A stretch of 46,523 nucleotides of DNA, taken from the NCBI GenBank assembly GCA_964367645.1, contig CAYIYN010000001.1:1-46523 (forward strand). Direction: 5' to 3'. Shown here piece after piece: positions 7,835 to 19,900 of this stretch. Origin of the DNA: RGIG4097 sp964367645. Lineage in GTDB: Bacteria; Bacillota; Clostridia; Christensenellales; CAG-917. Each line of letters starts with the position of its first letter. Positions within the stretch are counted from its first letter, which is position 1. The notes beneath the pieces are model-generated. The model saw only the letters and a list, made by a program, of their open reading frames with translations, had not been told where the DNA came from and searched no databases. The translations under genes were made by a program, and so were the position numbers.

Positions 7835-8959
7835 TTATTTAATTTTTGCTCCGCATTCGGGACAGAATTTTGCTTTTGTCTTTAGGCTTGCTCCGCATTT
7901 TGGACAAACTGCAGTCATTGCCGCGCCGCAATCCGGACAGAATTTTGCATTTGAGTCAACTGCTGCCCCGCATTTAACACAGGAGGTCTTGCCAACACCC
8001 AAATTTTTCTCGCCGCATTCGGGACAGAATTTTGCTCCTTCTGCCATTGCCGCGCCGCATTTTGAACATTTCTCCGTTTTTTTTGCGGGAGCAGTCGCAG
8101 CGTCTATGCCTGCGGCAAAACCTGCGCCTACTCTAGCACCCGCACCCAAACCCACTCCCATTGCGGCAAAAGCTCCGCCTGCGCCGGGATTTTTGGCTGC
8201 ATCGCGCATTGCCTGAACACTTTCGTACTGAGCGTATGCGCCCATCTTGTCGCCGATAACGCCAAGAGCGGTACGCTGGTCCATCGCCTTTTCCACAGAT
8301 TCGGGCAATTTTAGGTTCTTTATCAAAACCTCGTCAACGGCAAGGCCAATTTTTCCAAATTTTTCACAGGCTTTATCTCTTGTGGTATCGCCAAGTTCAC
8401 GATAATTTGCCGCAAGTTGCAAAGCGGGAATTTCGCATTCGCCCATGAGGTCCGTAAGTTCCATCAGAATAATGCTTTTTAGATAATCTTTTATCTGCTC
8501 CGTTGTGCAAGATTTGAGCGTGCCGAAATATTCTCTCATAAAAAGTTGAGGATTGCACACGTGGAAGGCGAACTCTCCGTGACCCATAACTCTTATCATG
8601 CCAAAGTCCTTATCAGGAAGCATGACGGGATTTGTGGTGCCCCATTTTAGTCCTGTAAACTGCTTTAGATTGACAAAATAAACGTCAATCTGTTTGGGGT
8701 TTTCCCAAACATATTTCCAGTTTGCAGCCTGAGTCAAAAGTGGTGTTGCTCCTTCGTCCAACTTCCAGTGACCTTCAGTAAAGACGTCTTCTATCGCACC
8801 GCGATAGACAAAAATAGCCGCCTGCGCAGGTCTAACAATAAGTTCTGACCCTTTCATTATGGCATATCTGTCCGAACTTTCAAACTTATGAACAAGCATG
8901 CCCGGTGTGTTGTCGACCCATTCGACAACTTTAAGCATATTCTTTTTTAGAAATCCCAT
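7835..8959 (-). CDS. SPFH-domain protein with C-terminal zinc ribbons, YdjI-like
   Basis: The 374-residue protein has an SPFH/Band 7-like core (about residues 20-240; the family often annotated as virion core protein-like or YdjI). A Gly/Ala-rich linker (about 260-290) follows, then three tandem four-Cys zinc ribbons, each of the form CxxCG...FCPxCG. In B. subtilis, YdjI recruits PspA to the membrane with YdjG. No pspA gene lies in this window, so the partner is either elsewhere or absent. The ATG at 8959 has a GGAGG site and a near-consensus promoter. It likely heads an operon with the YdjG-like gene and perhaps the DUF1858 and XRE-cupin genes. Confidence 0.85.
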   Translation of the reverse strand: MGFLKKNMLKVVEWVDNTPGMLVHKFESSDRYAIMKGSELIVRPAQAAIFVYRGAIEDVFTEGHWKLDEGATPLLTQAANWKYVWENPKQIDVYFVNLKQFTGLKWGTTNPVMLPDKDFGMIRVMGHGEFAFHVCNPQLFMREYFGTLKSCTTEQIKDYLKSIILMELTDLMGECEIPALQLAANYRELGDTTRDKACEKFGKIGLAVDEVLIKNLKLPESVEKAMDQRTALGVIGDKMGAYAQYESVQAMRDAAKNPGAGGAFAAMGVGLGAGARVGAGFAAGIDAATAPAKKTEKCSKCGAAMAEGAKFCPECGEKNLGVGKTSCVKCGAAVDSNAKFCPDCGAAMTAVCPKCGASLKTKAKFCPECGAKIK

Positions 8960-8988
8960 AATTTAGCCTCCAAAAATAGCTGTATTTT

Positions 8989-9017
8989 ATTATATCATTC
9001 AGCCTTGCTTTTTTCAA
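8989..9017 (-). promoter_or_regulatory. sigma-A type promoter of the ydjI-like operon
   Basis: On the minus strand, TTGAAA (9012-9017), a 17-bp spacer and TATAAT (8989-8994) lie about 30 bases upstream of the YdjI-like ATG. Confidence 0.75.
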
Positions 9018-9047
9018 GCCAATTCTAAATTATCAATATATCTTCAT

Positions 9048-10094
9048 TCACACCAAGAGCATCATCGCAGGAATCGTGATGATGCAAAACAATGTGGATA
9101 AAAGTATCGAGTTTGCAGCCGTTTTTTGGTCCGCTCCGTACAGTTCCGCAAGATTGAGATTCATTGACGCACAAGGCATGCCTGAAAGCAATACAAGTGC
9201 GGCGCGCAACGTGGGTGCGATGTCAAACGGCATAAGCACTAGATATACGGCAAGCGGAAAAACCACAATTTTGACCGCTGTCGAAATGTAGACCTTCCAA
9301 TCGGTAAACATTTCTTTAAGAGGAGCCAGTGCAAACCTCATGCCCAAAATCAGCATACACATAGGAGCCGTCATGTCTGCGAGGAAGTTGATTATCTTGT
9401 TTATGGAAGTCAGCCATACGTTGCCGGACAGCTTTGACGTTGTAACTCCTGCAAAAAACAACGGAAGTGCTATGAGTAGCGTTATCGTTTGTGGGTTTAA
9501 GAGTGCCTTTTTTATTTTTATATGTTTTTTATCGCCGGTAAGCACATACGCACCCACCGTCCAACACATCAAATTCATCGATACTATATATACGGCGGAA
9601 TACGCAATAGTTTCAGGATTATTTGGGAATAAAAACTGAAGCACCGGCACACCGAAGAAACCGACATTGCCAAAAGTGCAAACGCACACCATCATTCGGT
9701 ATGCCCTGCCCCTCATCGTGTGTTCAATTTGTGCCTTAAGCTCCGACTCTGCGCATTCTTTTCCTCCGTCTAAATAACCCTCTTCTAAAAATTTCAGAGA
9801 GGTTTCGGGATTGTCAAATTTTTTATAGAATATGAGCCATAGAATCAGTAACAGTATTCCCTGCGCCAAAAGCGAAAAAGCAAAGACGATGCCGAGGTTT
9901 GCTATCAACTCTTTGGAATATTCAACTTCCATAAATGAGCGCAGCGACAAGAAAGGCTGACACACATAGAGCAAAACCGCAGAAAAATATGTCATTGCGT
10001 TGGGCTTTACCAACTTTATTTTCATCAAAATAAAGCCGGGGATTGCCATTGCGACAAGCAAAAGCACGTTTACTGCAGTTGTTGTAAATTCCAT
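9048..10094 (-). CDS. AEC family (auxin efflux carrier-like) transporter
   Basis: This 348-residue integral membrane protein has about ten hydrophobic segments, and its first helix begins within ten residues of the start. The segments PNAMTYFSAVLLYVCQPFLSLRS, GNVGFFGVPVLQFLF and the C-terminal SGMPCASMNLNLAELYG are typical of AEC carriers, which export or import small organic anions. The substrate cannot be predicted. A charged loop (about 95-125) interrupts the middle. The ATG at 10094 has no clear ribosome site. It is in the same orientation as the giant lipoprotein gene upstream but is separated from it by 168 bases and a hairpin. Confidence 0.92.
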   Translation of the reverse strand: MEFTTTAVNVLLLVAMAIPGFILMKIKLVKPNAMTYFSAVLLYVCQPFLSLRSFMEVEYSKELIANLGIVFAFSLLAQGILLLILWLIFYKKFDNPETSLKFLEEGYLDGGKECAESELKAQIEHTMRGRAYRMMVCVCTFGNVGFFGVPVLQFLFPNNPETIAYSAVYIVSMNLMCWTVGAYVLTGDKKHIKIKKALLNPQTITLLIALPLFFAGVTTSKLSGNVWLTSINKIINFLADMTAPMCMLILGMRFALAPLKEMFTDWKVYISTAVKIVVFPLAVYLVLMPFDIAPTLRAALVLLSGMPCASMNLNLAELYGADQKTAANSILLSTLFCIITIPAMMLLV

Positions 10095-10200
10095 ATTAAT
10101 TTTTTTAGTTTTTGGTCGAGTACGATCAAAATGTTGTATATTTTCTTTTTGAATGGGATAAGTGCGCCTTTTTTAGCGGCTTATTCTTACCTCTGCCGTC

Positions 10201-10228
10201 AAGTGGAGATGCTTCCGCATCTCCACTT
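10201..10228. terminator. 12-bp perfect stem with TTCC/GGAA loop downstream of the giant gene
   Basis: AAGTGGAGATGC (10201-10212) pairs perfectly with GCATCTCCACTT (10217-10228) around a four-base loop that reads GGAA, a GNRA-type tetraloop, on the minus strand. It begins 34 bases past the giant gene's stop. No T-run follows on either strand, so it is an atypical terminator, an mRNA 3' stabiliser, or a dispersed repeat. Confidence 0.55.
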
Positions 10229-10262
10229 GTTCAGATTATTCCTTTTTGAACGATTGAGGAAT

Positions 10263-13200
10263 TTAAATCAAGCCCGCAGTTCTTGCAACAATTATTGTGG
10301 TCTGAGTTCCCTCTTTCTGTCCGTTAGGTCTAAACGTGCTGATATAGTCTGTGATTGCTGACGTGGAGTCTACCACCGCACCGATGACGGGCGTTAGCAC
10401 GTAAATGACTTTTCTGTTGTTCTGCGAAGGCAGAGTGTAGGTGCTGCTTGACGAAGCGATTACGATTGCGTGAGAAACTATCGCCTTGCTTGGTTCGTTA
10501 GAAGTTTCGTTGATGTCAAACGCGTAAGCCATGCCGTACCAGGCAATCTGTGCACCGTTTGCAGTCTTTGTGGTGAGCGTCGTTCCGCCTGTTCCGCTTG
10601 TGAGTCCGGTTGTGGAATATCCGCTCATATCGACTGCGGTTATGCCAAACGGAATGTTGATCTTTTCACCGGTTCCTAGTTGGATACCTGCATTGTACTT
10701 GTTTGGTGCAGTTCCGTTTCTGCACTCGTTTACCGTAACTTTGAAGTTTGCAGGCATGCTGAGCGTCACATAACTGAATATTCTCGAATTTATGCCGCTG
10801 TTACGGTGCGATTCGTCCCAACCGGTGCCAACGTTGGTTGCCGCCCAACCGCCGACTTCAAGATTCTGCATATCCACACCCGCACTTATGATGTCCGGAT
10901 TGGAAATTGCGAACGTCACTTTGTAGGCTTGAGGCAGGTTGTAACTCTTGTTGGCGAGAGGCGAAATAACATACGGTGTGACAGCCGTGCCTCCGCTTAT
11001 GGCTGAGTTGTAGTTTGAGTTTGCCGAGCCATTGCGCGAGCCTGCAATCAGAGTTGTTCCATTCGATTCTTCATCGAGATAGAAGTCCGTTGTGATGCTG
11101 GTTGCAATCATCTTTTGAACAAGGAACGGCACTTTGAAGGTTTGCGTTGTCTTGTCCGCACCGACAAGGAATGCTTGCAGATAGACCACGCCGCCCTTGT
11201 ATTCGGGTCGGAAGGATGCAAAGTTCCATATCAGTTTGTAATTTTCGTCACCGCTTACACTATATGTGACTGCGCCGCCGTTTTCAGTGTCAACCGTCAA
11301 TGTGTCAGGCAATACCATATCGGATTGCAAATATTCATATGGGTTGATGTAGGTTTGCCCACTTGCGACAACGCCGTCATAATAACCGGTAAGTGCTTCA
11401 AGCGATTCGTTGCCGTTGGTGGAAACTCTTTGTGCCTTTCTTGAGTTGACAACAAATCTGCACTCCACTTTCTGTTCCGCAACGCTTTCGGTTGTTCCGC
11501 CGATAATCGCTCTTATGACATATTCACCGCCTTCCCATGAAACCGAGCCTGCCGATGCTGCAACGCCGAAGTCCCAAGTAATGGGCACGCTTACGGTGTC
11601 ACCGCCGACAAGTGTTACCGTGCCGCTGTTCGGGAAATACTTGTAGAAGTCGTTAACTTCTGAGAAGATATCCAAATCGACAAACGGATCGAAGGTAAAG
11701 GTGGGAACCCCGCCTACCATTTGCATTTTGCTGGAATTCGCTCCGTCAGCGAAGTTTTCCGACGTGAACGATATGCCGCTAATCGAACTATTGGTTATCT
11801 GTACAGGTACGCGAACCGACGTATAAGACGTGTTTGCTACGGTTGCACCGCCGACGACTATGTTGACGGGGCTGGTTATCTTTGCTGTTGCGTAAGCCGA
11901 GCCGCCGTTGACAGGATCGCTTCCTGTGTAGTTGTATGACAGTGACGTGAAGTCCCAATCAACGCTTAGCGACTGTGACACCGTGTAAACAAACACGTAG
12001 TACTTGGTGGCATCGTATCCTACAGGCAGTGTTTCAACATACTTGTACGTTCTCGATTTTGTGTTGTAGGTGTAGTAGTACGGAGTCTTTGACGTATCGC
12101 GAACTTGTTCGCCGCTGACTGAGTCAAGAGTTGTCACAACGTTGCCTGAAGCATCAACCGTTCCGTTTCCGAGTACCTTGTAGAGGTATCTGGAAGAATC
12201 GCCCGCCCATCTCACGTGCGACAAATCACTGAGTGAATGACCGCTGTGCCAAGCAGACAGAGTCACGAACTTGCCGTCTGCATAGAACGTTGTATCGCTC
12301 TCATAGTTGCCGTCAAAGTATGCGTCGTCAGAACCGCCTTCAGTGCTATAAACGTTGAACACCTTTCCGTTTGCCGCGCTGTAACGAATATCGTTGAATG
12401 ACATCGTTGGCGATGCAACGTCGGAATTGTAGCGGTTCAAATTGACTGCTTTGAAGATAAAGTCGATTTCCATCGGTTTTCCGTTGCCGGTTAAGAAGAG
12501 TTCTACACTCATATCGGCTGTGGGATATACGCGAATAGTTGCCTTTGTCGCGTAGTCTTTTGACGTGTCTATGGAGCGAAGGTACTCGGCAATATCTGCA
12601 ATCGAGATTGTGATGTAGTAATCTTTGATCTCTTCGCTGCCTGCAAACTTAATTCTCAGTTTGTTGGGCAGGTCGGGATCGCCGAAGCTGTAAACGTTGC
12701 TGACAGTTGCCGATATAGGCAGATGTGTTTTGTTGTCGTAGGCGATTTCCACAAGGTTACCCTTTGTGGAATCGGTGGACCCATAAGTATGGACATAAGT
12801 TGAGTAGCGTTCCGTCACGCTGCCAAGTGTAAAGTCGTCAAACGAGAACTGAGCAGACTTGACAACTCTGTTGAGAACGGTAAGCGGCACTGTGAACGGT
12901 TGTGTTGAGCCCTTAGAATAGCGTGCGACGGAATGTCCGACTTCGTATGCACCCTCTTCATAATCCTCTATTGCAACAAAGTCTATCGTTGTGCCATCTC
13001 CGTCTGTGACGAGATAATACGCGCCGTCTTCTGCTGCATAGATATAGGTGAAGTTAAGCACATTGTCGGGATTGACCATACCTGCCGCGATGATGACACT
13101 GTTTGCGGGCCACTGCACCAAGAAGGTCTTTACTGTTCCGTCTGCCAATTTTGCGTCAAGCGCTATGGGCAGGTTCATGCCGCCTTGCTCCGAACCGAAG

Positions 13201-16200
13201 GATGAATACATGAAAGGATCCACGACTATCGAACGATACAGAGGATTGACTATGCGGGATATTGCTTTGTTTAGAACGGTGAACTCATAATCGATTGCGA
13301 TTGCTTTTGACTGAGTTCCCGTATTGTAGAGCAAGTTAACTGTCAAAGTGATTGCTTCGCCGTAGTACTTGCCGGGATTGGTATAGAAGTCGGCGGGAAG
13401 CGTGTAAGTTGCCTTGACGCCGTCAACGCTTGTTTCAACACCCTCAAGAGCGACTGAAACGTTGCTTCCGCTGCCAAACGCTGTGGAACTTTCTCCCAAA
13501 GGATCGATTTCATTGCCGTTTTCCCAAACTATGCCGCTGACAGTAACTGCTGCAACGTCAAGAGCAACGGTAATATCAACCGTCCTCCCGTTTGTCGCCG
13601 TAACGGTGACCGTTACGTTGCCGTTGTAACCTGCCGCGTCGTAATCTACGTTCCAATCAAGACCGATAGTTTCATCGTTGCCGTCGATTGTCATAGTGCC
13701 GGTTTCGGGCAGACCTTCAAAGAACTTATCCGCAGTCAAACTGTAGATATATCCCGTCGCAGTTTGAATGCCGCCAAAGTTGAGGATATAGTCCTCAACA
13801 ATTTGGAAAGTGTATTCCAACTCGGCAAGATTGCCTCCTACGTAAGCGATGCGGGTGAATTGTCCTGCCGCGATTTCTTGTTCGCCGGGCAGAGTTGTAT
13901 CGTTCCATTCAACACTCACGTTGTACGCAACTGTTCCGCTGGTGAAATTGACGGTTGCCGTTGTGGGCCAAATCCATTCTACAAACGGAGAGTAGCTAAC
14001 TAAGGCGATACCACCCGTTCCGAATCCGTCGATTTCGACTGAATCGACATCCGGTGCCATTGATTTCATCTTAAGACCGCTTGCAGATCTGGTGACAAGA
14101 TAAATCTTGACGTCCAGTCCGCCTTCAGGGTAGCGAAGTAGAGCGGCATCGTAGAAATAGAGTTTGCGCACCACATAATCACCATTGGCGTCATTCTGAA
14201 TTTCAGCGTTTGTAGGAGCGGAATTATTTACCCAACCGAGCACCCCTTCCAAACTCTTTTCGGTGTCGTAATCGGTGAGTTTAACCGTTGCGTATGTGGG
14301 AAGTACCCAGCTGTCCAGACGGTTATATTCCATGGTAAACGCCGCTTGATTACCGGTGTAGGACACACTGGATGACAGCGTGTTGCCGTCAAAGGTTAGC
14401 GTGCCGCCCGTTAGGTTGCCCTCGCCGTCGCGGTGAGTCGTATCAAGAGTAATGTCTGTTACGGATACGTTGGGCAGGTTGAGCGGTATTCTTATTCTCT
14501 GGTTGGCTATCGTCATATAGACATAAGACAAGCCGCCTGCCGCGGAAACAGCCATAGTGTTTGTTTCGATTGCGTTGACGTAAGCAATTTCCTTGCTTCC
14601 GTCGCTGAGTTCGACAACAACGACTGTGCCGTTTCTCAAATCGCCCCATTCAGCCACGTTAAAGTAGTTGTCGCTATTTTCAGCATAGGAGTCGGACATA
14701 ATGTTGAATGCCTCACCTCCGCTCATAAACTGAGCATAGCCCGTTGCCGTGTAATTGGCGATGTTGGTAAGTTCATTGTCCGAGATGACGTAGTTACCTT
14801 CAACCATACGGTTAATTAAGCCGTTTCCGTAGAGATCCTCTGCCCCCGAGCCTGAATAGAAGTACACTTTTGTGATACTCTTTGCGGGAACAGAAAGTTT
14901 AAGCGTTATGCGTTGAGAAACATAACCAGTATCGGTCTTGACATTCCCCAAAGGATTTCCGTTTGTATCGAGTACGTCGGCTTCGACAGTCGCGTAAATC
15001 GTACCTGCTCTGTAGATATTTTCTAGAGGCTTGGTCAAAGCGGAGTTGGAATAGTATTTAATGGTTTCCCATTTGGGAGTCATATAATGCGCCGTGGTGC
15101 CTGCTTCTGCATAGTTTACAAGCAGAGTGTTGTAGTTCATTTCAACGCCTTCTTCTTCCCAAGTGTATTCATACCACTTAGGATTGAAGGTCGCCTCTTT
15201 CTGCACTCTGACAGACGTAGTGGTCGCAGTCATCTTTGTAACGTTAATCTTGACATAAACTTCTTGGATTCCGCTGGTATGAGTACCGATGAGCAGTTTG
15301 GCATACAGTGTGCCGTCGCCCTTGAATCCTTGATAAGTATAGTTGTCTGAAGACAAGCCTGTCGCACGAGAATAAGTCGTTCCGTCCGAATTGAGCACAT
15401 AAGGAGCTTCAATCGAGAGCGAACCGCTGCTCAGTGTCACCAACCCGTCAATGTTCTTGAAGTTGACTTTGGCGTTCAAAGCGAAGCTGGTGTCATTGAT
15501 TTCGTTGAAGGCGTAGGAGTCGAAGACCAAAGATTTATTCTCCAGCGAATCGAATACGCGCGGTGCAACATAAATGCGGACCGTAACGGGCTGAGCCACG
15601 TTGCCGTTGCCGCTTACATACTCGCTGTCGGTGCTTAGGTTGCCTGTCAAGCCTGCAATTGCTTTGCCGGTTTCATCGTAGATAATGACGGTGTTAAAAA
15701 TGTCACCGCCGACGTATGCAGTAACTTTGACGTCGATGCCTTTATAATAATCATAGCCATTGCCTTCAACAGCGATTGCAGCAAGTCTTGCATAGAGTTC
15801 TGTCAAATCCCACTTCACGCTTAGGTCGGTGAAACTCTTGCCTGAAGTGTATCTGCCGCTCATCTTGGTGAACGAACTGACATAATCCGCAAGGCTGTAA
15901 CCGTCGCTTAGTATGCTGTCGAGTTTGAACGCATCGAAACTTTCCATATTTGGCAGATAAGTGCCATCGGATTTTGTCAAACGCGTGATTTTGCTGTCAT
16001 TGACGTCGTATCCTGTGACACTGACTTCCACGGAGTCTTTTATTTCGTTACTACCGCCCCATTGATAGGTAAATCCGACGTTATACAAGCCGCCTGCCCA
16101 ACCGAATGAGAAATCATCGGTGCCTCTTAACAAGGTGCCTTCATAGTCCCACGAAATTGTGCCGGCAGGAGCATATCTGCCTGTGGGCAGTTTGCTGTAA

Positions 16201-16930
16201 TCAAGCACAGCATAGACCGCTTCGCCAATGGTTTCCGTTACGATTGAACCGTCCTCGTTGTACTGCAATGCCGCAGTATAAGCAGGCATAAGTTGGTAAA
16301 CGTTTTCGTCATCATTGAGCAACTCGTTGCCTTCCGCATCACTGCCAAGCGTAGGATTGCCCTGCAATCTCGCTTTGAGCATATCGCCTTCGTCGTTTGT
16401 TGCGTATGTTCCAAACGTGTATGTGCCGCCCGTCAGGAAACGTATCCTCACCAAGTCGGGCAGAGAAGGATTGTATTTGCTTGAAGCGGTGTTGATGTCA
16501 ATCATCAACGTTTTCTGCTCATAACTGACTTCTTGTCCCGCAGGAGCGGTGTTGACGTAGGCGTATATATTGCTCAGTGCATAATCGTTTGTGATATACA
16601 CAGGAATTGCATACAGCACCACGTTGAGCGCGTAGCCGTAGACGTTTCCTGCAAAGTAACGACCGCTGCTATCCAGTGTCGCCGCCGTATAGTTGACCGC
16701 GGAGGCGTCCCAAATGATGGCAGTGCCGCCCAAATAGTCCTGATCTCCGAGAGTGGTCGTGCCTACGCTGTCCAGTTGGTTGCGAGTCCAGGTTACTTTG
16801 GCTTTTTGCGGGAATATGTTTCCGTTTTCAAGCATGTATTCGTTCAAAGTGCCGCTATAGCCGTTGCTTGTTGTCGCCCAGCGTCTGCCGGGATCGGTGA
16901 CGACGATTTCTTCGGGCGCTTCAACCTGAC
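10263..16930 (-). repeat. C-terminal stack of about 14 Ig-like (Big_4-like) domains in the giant lipoprotein
   Basis: About 2,200 residues consist of diverged units of 120-190 residues. The clearest (around 11470-11750) reads FDPFV, then YFPNSGTVTLVGGDTVSVP, ITWDF, GGEYVIRAIIGG and a closing RFVVNSR strand, which fits the Bacterial Ig-like group 4 pattern (P-x-TVxV...G...VxW...Y-x-VxAxVG). Other units show the same VxW and GGxxxVxAxVG pair, for example near 15650-15920 and 16000-16180. Such stacks usually act as rigid stalks or adhesive modules in surface proteins. The domain count is by eye. Confidence 0.7.
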
Positions 16931-19900
16931 CGTTCATAAGTTCCGCTGTTTCCGCTTCCAAGAAGCCGAGCATAGGATCCTTTATTGAAGTATTGCTGTT
17001 GGCATACGGGGTGATTCTCAGCGAGAGCCAGTCAAACGAGCCGTCGTCTTTGGTTGTGTAATGCGGACTTGTCCCGCTCGACCAAGACAACTCATCGTCA
17101 TAGCCGTTGCCGTTTGCGTAATACTGGAAGCCTTCCGAGCGGTAAATTGCACTTGTGTTACCGACAACGTAAGTTTTTCCGAGGTTATTGATTGTGGTGC
17201 TATTTTTGCATTCATATCTCTGCGTTATCGCGCTGCGGTAGAAGTTCATCGCCGCGCCGGGACCTGCCTTTTCGCAGTTTATGTACAATTCTATTGCCTG
17301 AATGCCCTTGCTCATCGTATATCCGCTAAGGCCGTAATCCGCGGCGTTTGGCATAAGGTCGATATAGATATTTGCCGTAGGATTGCAAGCCGTTGCGGTT
17401 GCAAACGGTAGAGGCAGAATTGTCGCAACGAGTTTGGACAAGTTTTGAGTGGTGTTAGACGCTAGGAATGTTGCAAGTCCCGCGAGGTTGGTACCTGTAA
17501 GTGTTGTGATTAGGTCTTCTAGCAGCCAACTGTAAATGGTTGCCGGCAAGCTGCGCACGTAAGGCTCCATAAGGTTGACACGCACAGAAGTCGGTTGATT
17601 GTTGGTTAGCGACTGATCGATTTGTTCGAACAAATTGTAAAGTTCATTGGTTGCATGTTCACCGTTCAGCGCATAGTTGTTAAACTCATATGCACGACGA
17701 GATGTCAAGCCGTCACCATAAAGTTGACCAACCGCACCGGCATTATAAGCACTTGCGTTGGCTAGCTTTACCATATCGATGAAGTAGTTCGTTTCCTGCT
17801 GGTTTTGGTCGATTCCGCCGTCGGTAGTTCCTTCCATCTTGTTCTGGAACAGACCGAGAACCGTGCAGTACAAGAACACGAGCAATTCGTTAAACGCGTC
17901 TTTGTTGAATTCAACCTGCACCGAGATAAACCTCGTGTCATCGGCTCGTCCGGCTGGTATTGCACTCATTCCTGCATAGTAAGGAATATATCCGTTGGAG
18001 TTGAACAAATTCAAACTCAAGCCTTCGACAAGACCGACCAATTCAAGAGGATATTTGTATGCAGAATAATCCGCTGCCGTCCCTGCTTCTGCAGTTTTTT
18101 CCTTATCTGCAGTGGTCATTGCTTCGCTCGCAGTGTCCGCAGTGGGATATGCATAAGTCGCTGTGTCACCGTCGCCGGTCTTCAGCAGTCCGATGAACGG
18201 AGAGCCGTCGTCGTTTTGAAGCGCGATACCGCCTACGGTGTCATTGATGATGCCGTTTATGAAGTCGGAGCCGATGTCCAAATTCTTCAAATACAAGCTG
18301 TTGTTGCTGAATCCGATGCCGATCTGTAGATTGTTACCTTCGCCGGTTTGACGGTTTGGATGGACGGCATCTAGGAACAGATAAATTCTGTAACCGTTTG
18401 TTCCGCTACCCCATTTTTGGTTGGCTCGTACACCGGTAAGCGTTGCTTTTGTATAGACGTTTTCGGTTTCAACATAGGTTTCAGCACCGCCGCCGGAGTT
18501 ATAACCGACTGCTCCCGTCCACACCTTTCTGTCGATGTCAATTTTCAGTGCGGGGTTAATGCTGTCGATGATATTTTGAATAAGCGACGAGGTACCTGCC
18601 GACTTGGAATAGGTCACGCCGACATAGCCGTAAGAAACCGTGTCCACCAAATGTTCGATGTCCAGAGTCTTTTTGCCGATTGCTACGCTCAAGTCTTTGA
18701 TGTCAACCGCCAAAACAGTGCCTCTGCTGTCCAAGACAGCGTTGATACCAAGATTGTTTATTGCAGTCTTATCAGTGGTGTTACCCGGTACCAAATCGTA
18801 GTTTAGCACCAGCGCAACAGACTGAATGGGAGGCATAGTGATCCCTAGCGTTGACAAATCCAAGCCCAAAATTCCAAGCAAGACGTCAAGCATGCTGCGT
18901 TCCATCTTAATTGCAAGCCTGCCGGATTCGAGTTCGATTTCCAGGAATATTGCCATCGCTGCCGCTATTGCAGTTTCGTCCTCTGTGGAGGATGCGCTCG
19001 CATTCACGCCTCCTGCAGTCAAAGCGTCCGAAGTCGAACCCGCATTAACGTCCACTGTTGCCTGTTTGCCGCCTAATATGCCCGCAAAGCCCTGAAGTTT
19101 AATCTTGCCGAGTCCAAGGCCGCTGGCGTCGACATAAAGCGCGTCGGAGAACGTTGTTCCGTTCGGGCTAAGTTTATAGATGTTGTTGGTCTTTTCAAGT
19201 CTTGAGGAGCCAAGATAGTAGGCTGACAAGAACTTCTCGTTGGAAAGTGCACCGATGGTTATATCCAAAGCAAAGTCGCTGTAGATGATACCGCTGATGC
19301 CGTATGCCAAAATTGCAGGCAGGTTGATGTCTGCTTTCAAAGCAATATCAATGACGAATGTTTGCGAAGGCAATGTAATGCCAAAACTGGACTTATAGTT
19401 GCCGTTTGCGTCTTCAACATACTCATCTTCCACCAGCGAATAGCGCGTGCCGTAATACTTGCCGCTAAGCACTTTCTTGAATGTGCCGCTGCTGTTTGCG
19501 GTTCCGTTTGCGTCATATCTTTGTCCGGTGTAACGTGTGTCCTCATACTTGAAATAGGACTTTCCGGCAACGTACGAAGTATCGGTAGTAACGACGTAGT
19601 CGCTTCCGTTATATTCGCTGACGCCTGCTATGTTGCGATATGTTGTACTGTTTGGATCCTTTTCAGAATCAGACAATTCCGTCCATGTGCCGTAGCGCTC
19701 CGCAAATGTGAGCGCAACGTAGGCATTCTGACCGTTCTTTTCAAGTTCTGTAAGAGCGGTATAGCCGTTAATAAGGTCAACACCGCCAAGCAGTCCGCCA
19801 AGCAGTCCGAGAGCCCAGTTGATAAAGGTTTCATTAAATCCTTCGTCATAGGCACCGAGTCCTGAAGAAGTTATTGTAAGAGAAAGATTAAGACCTACTC

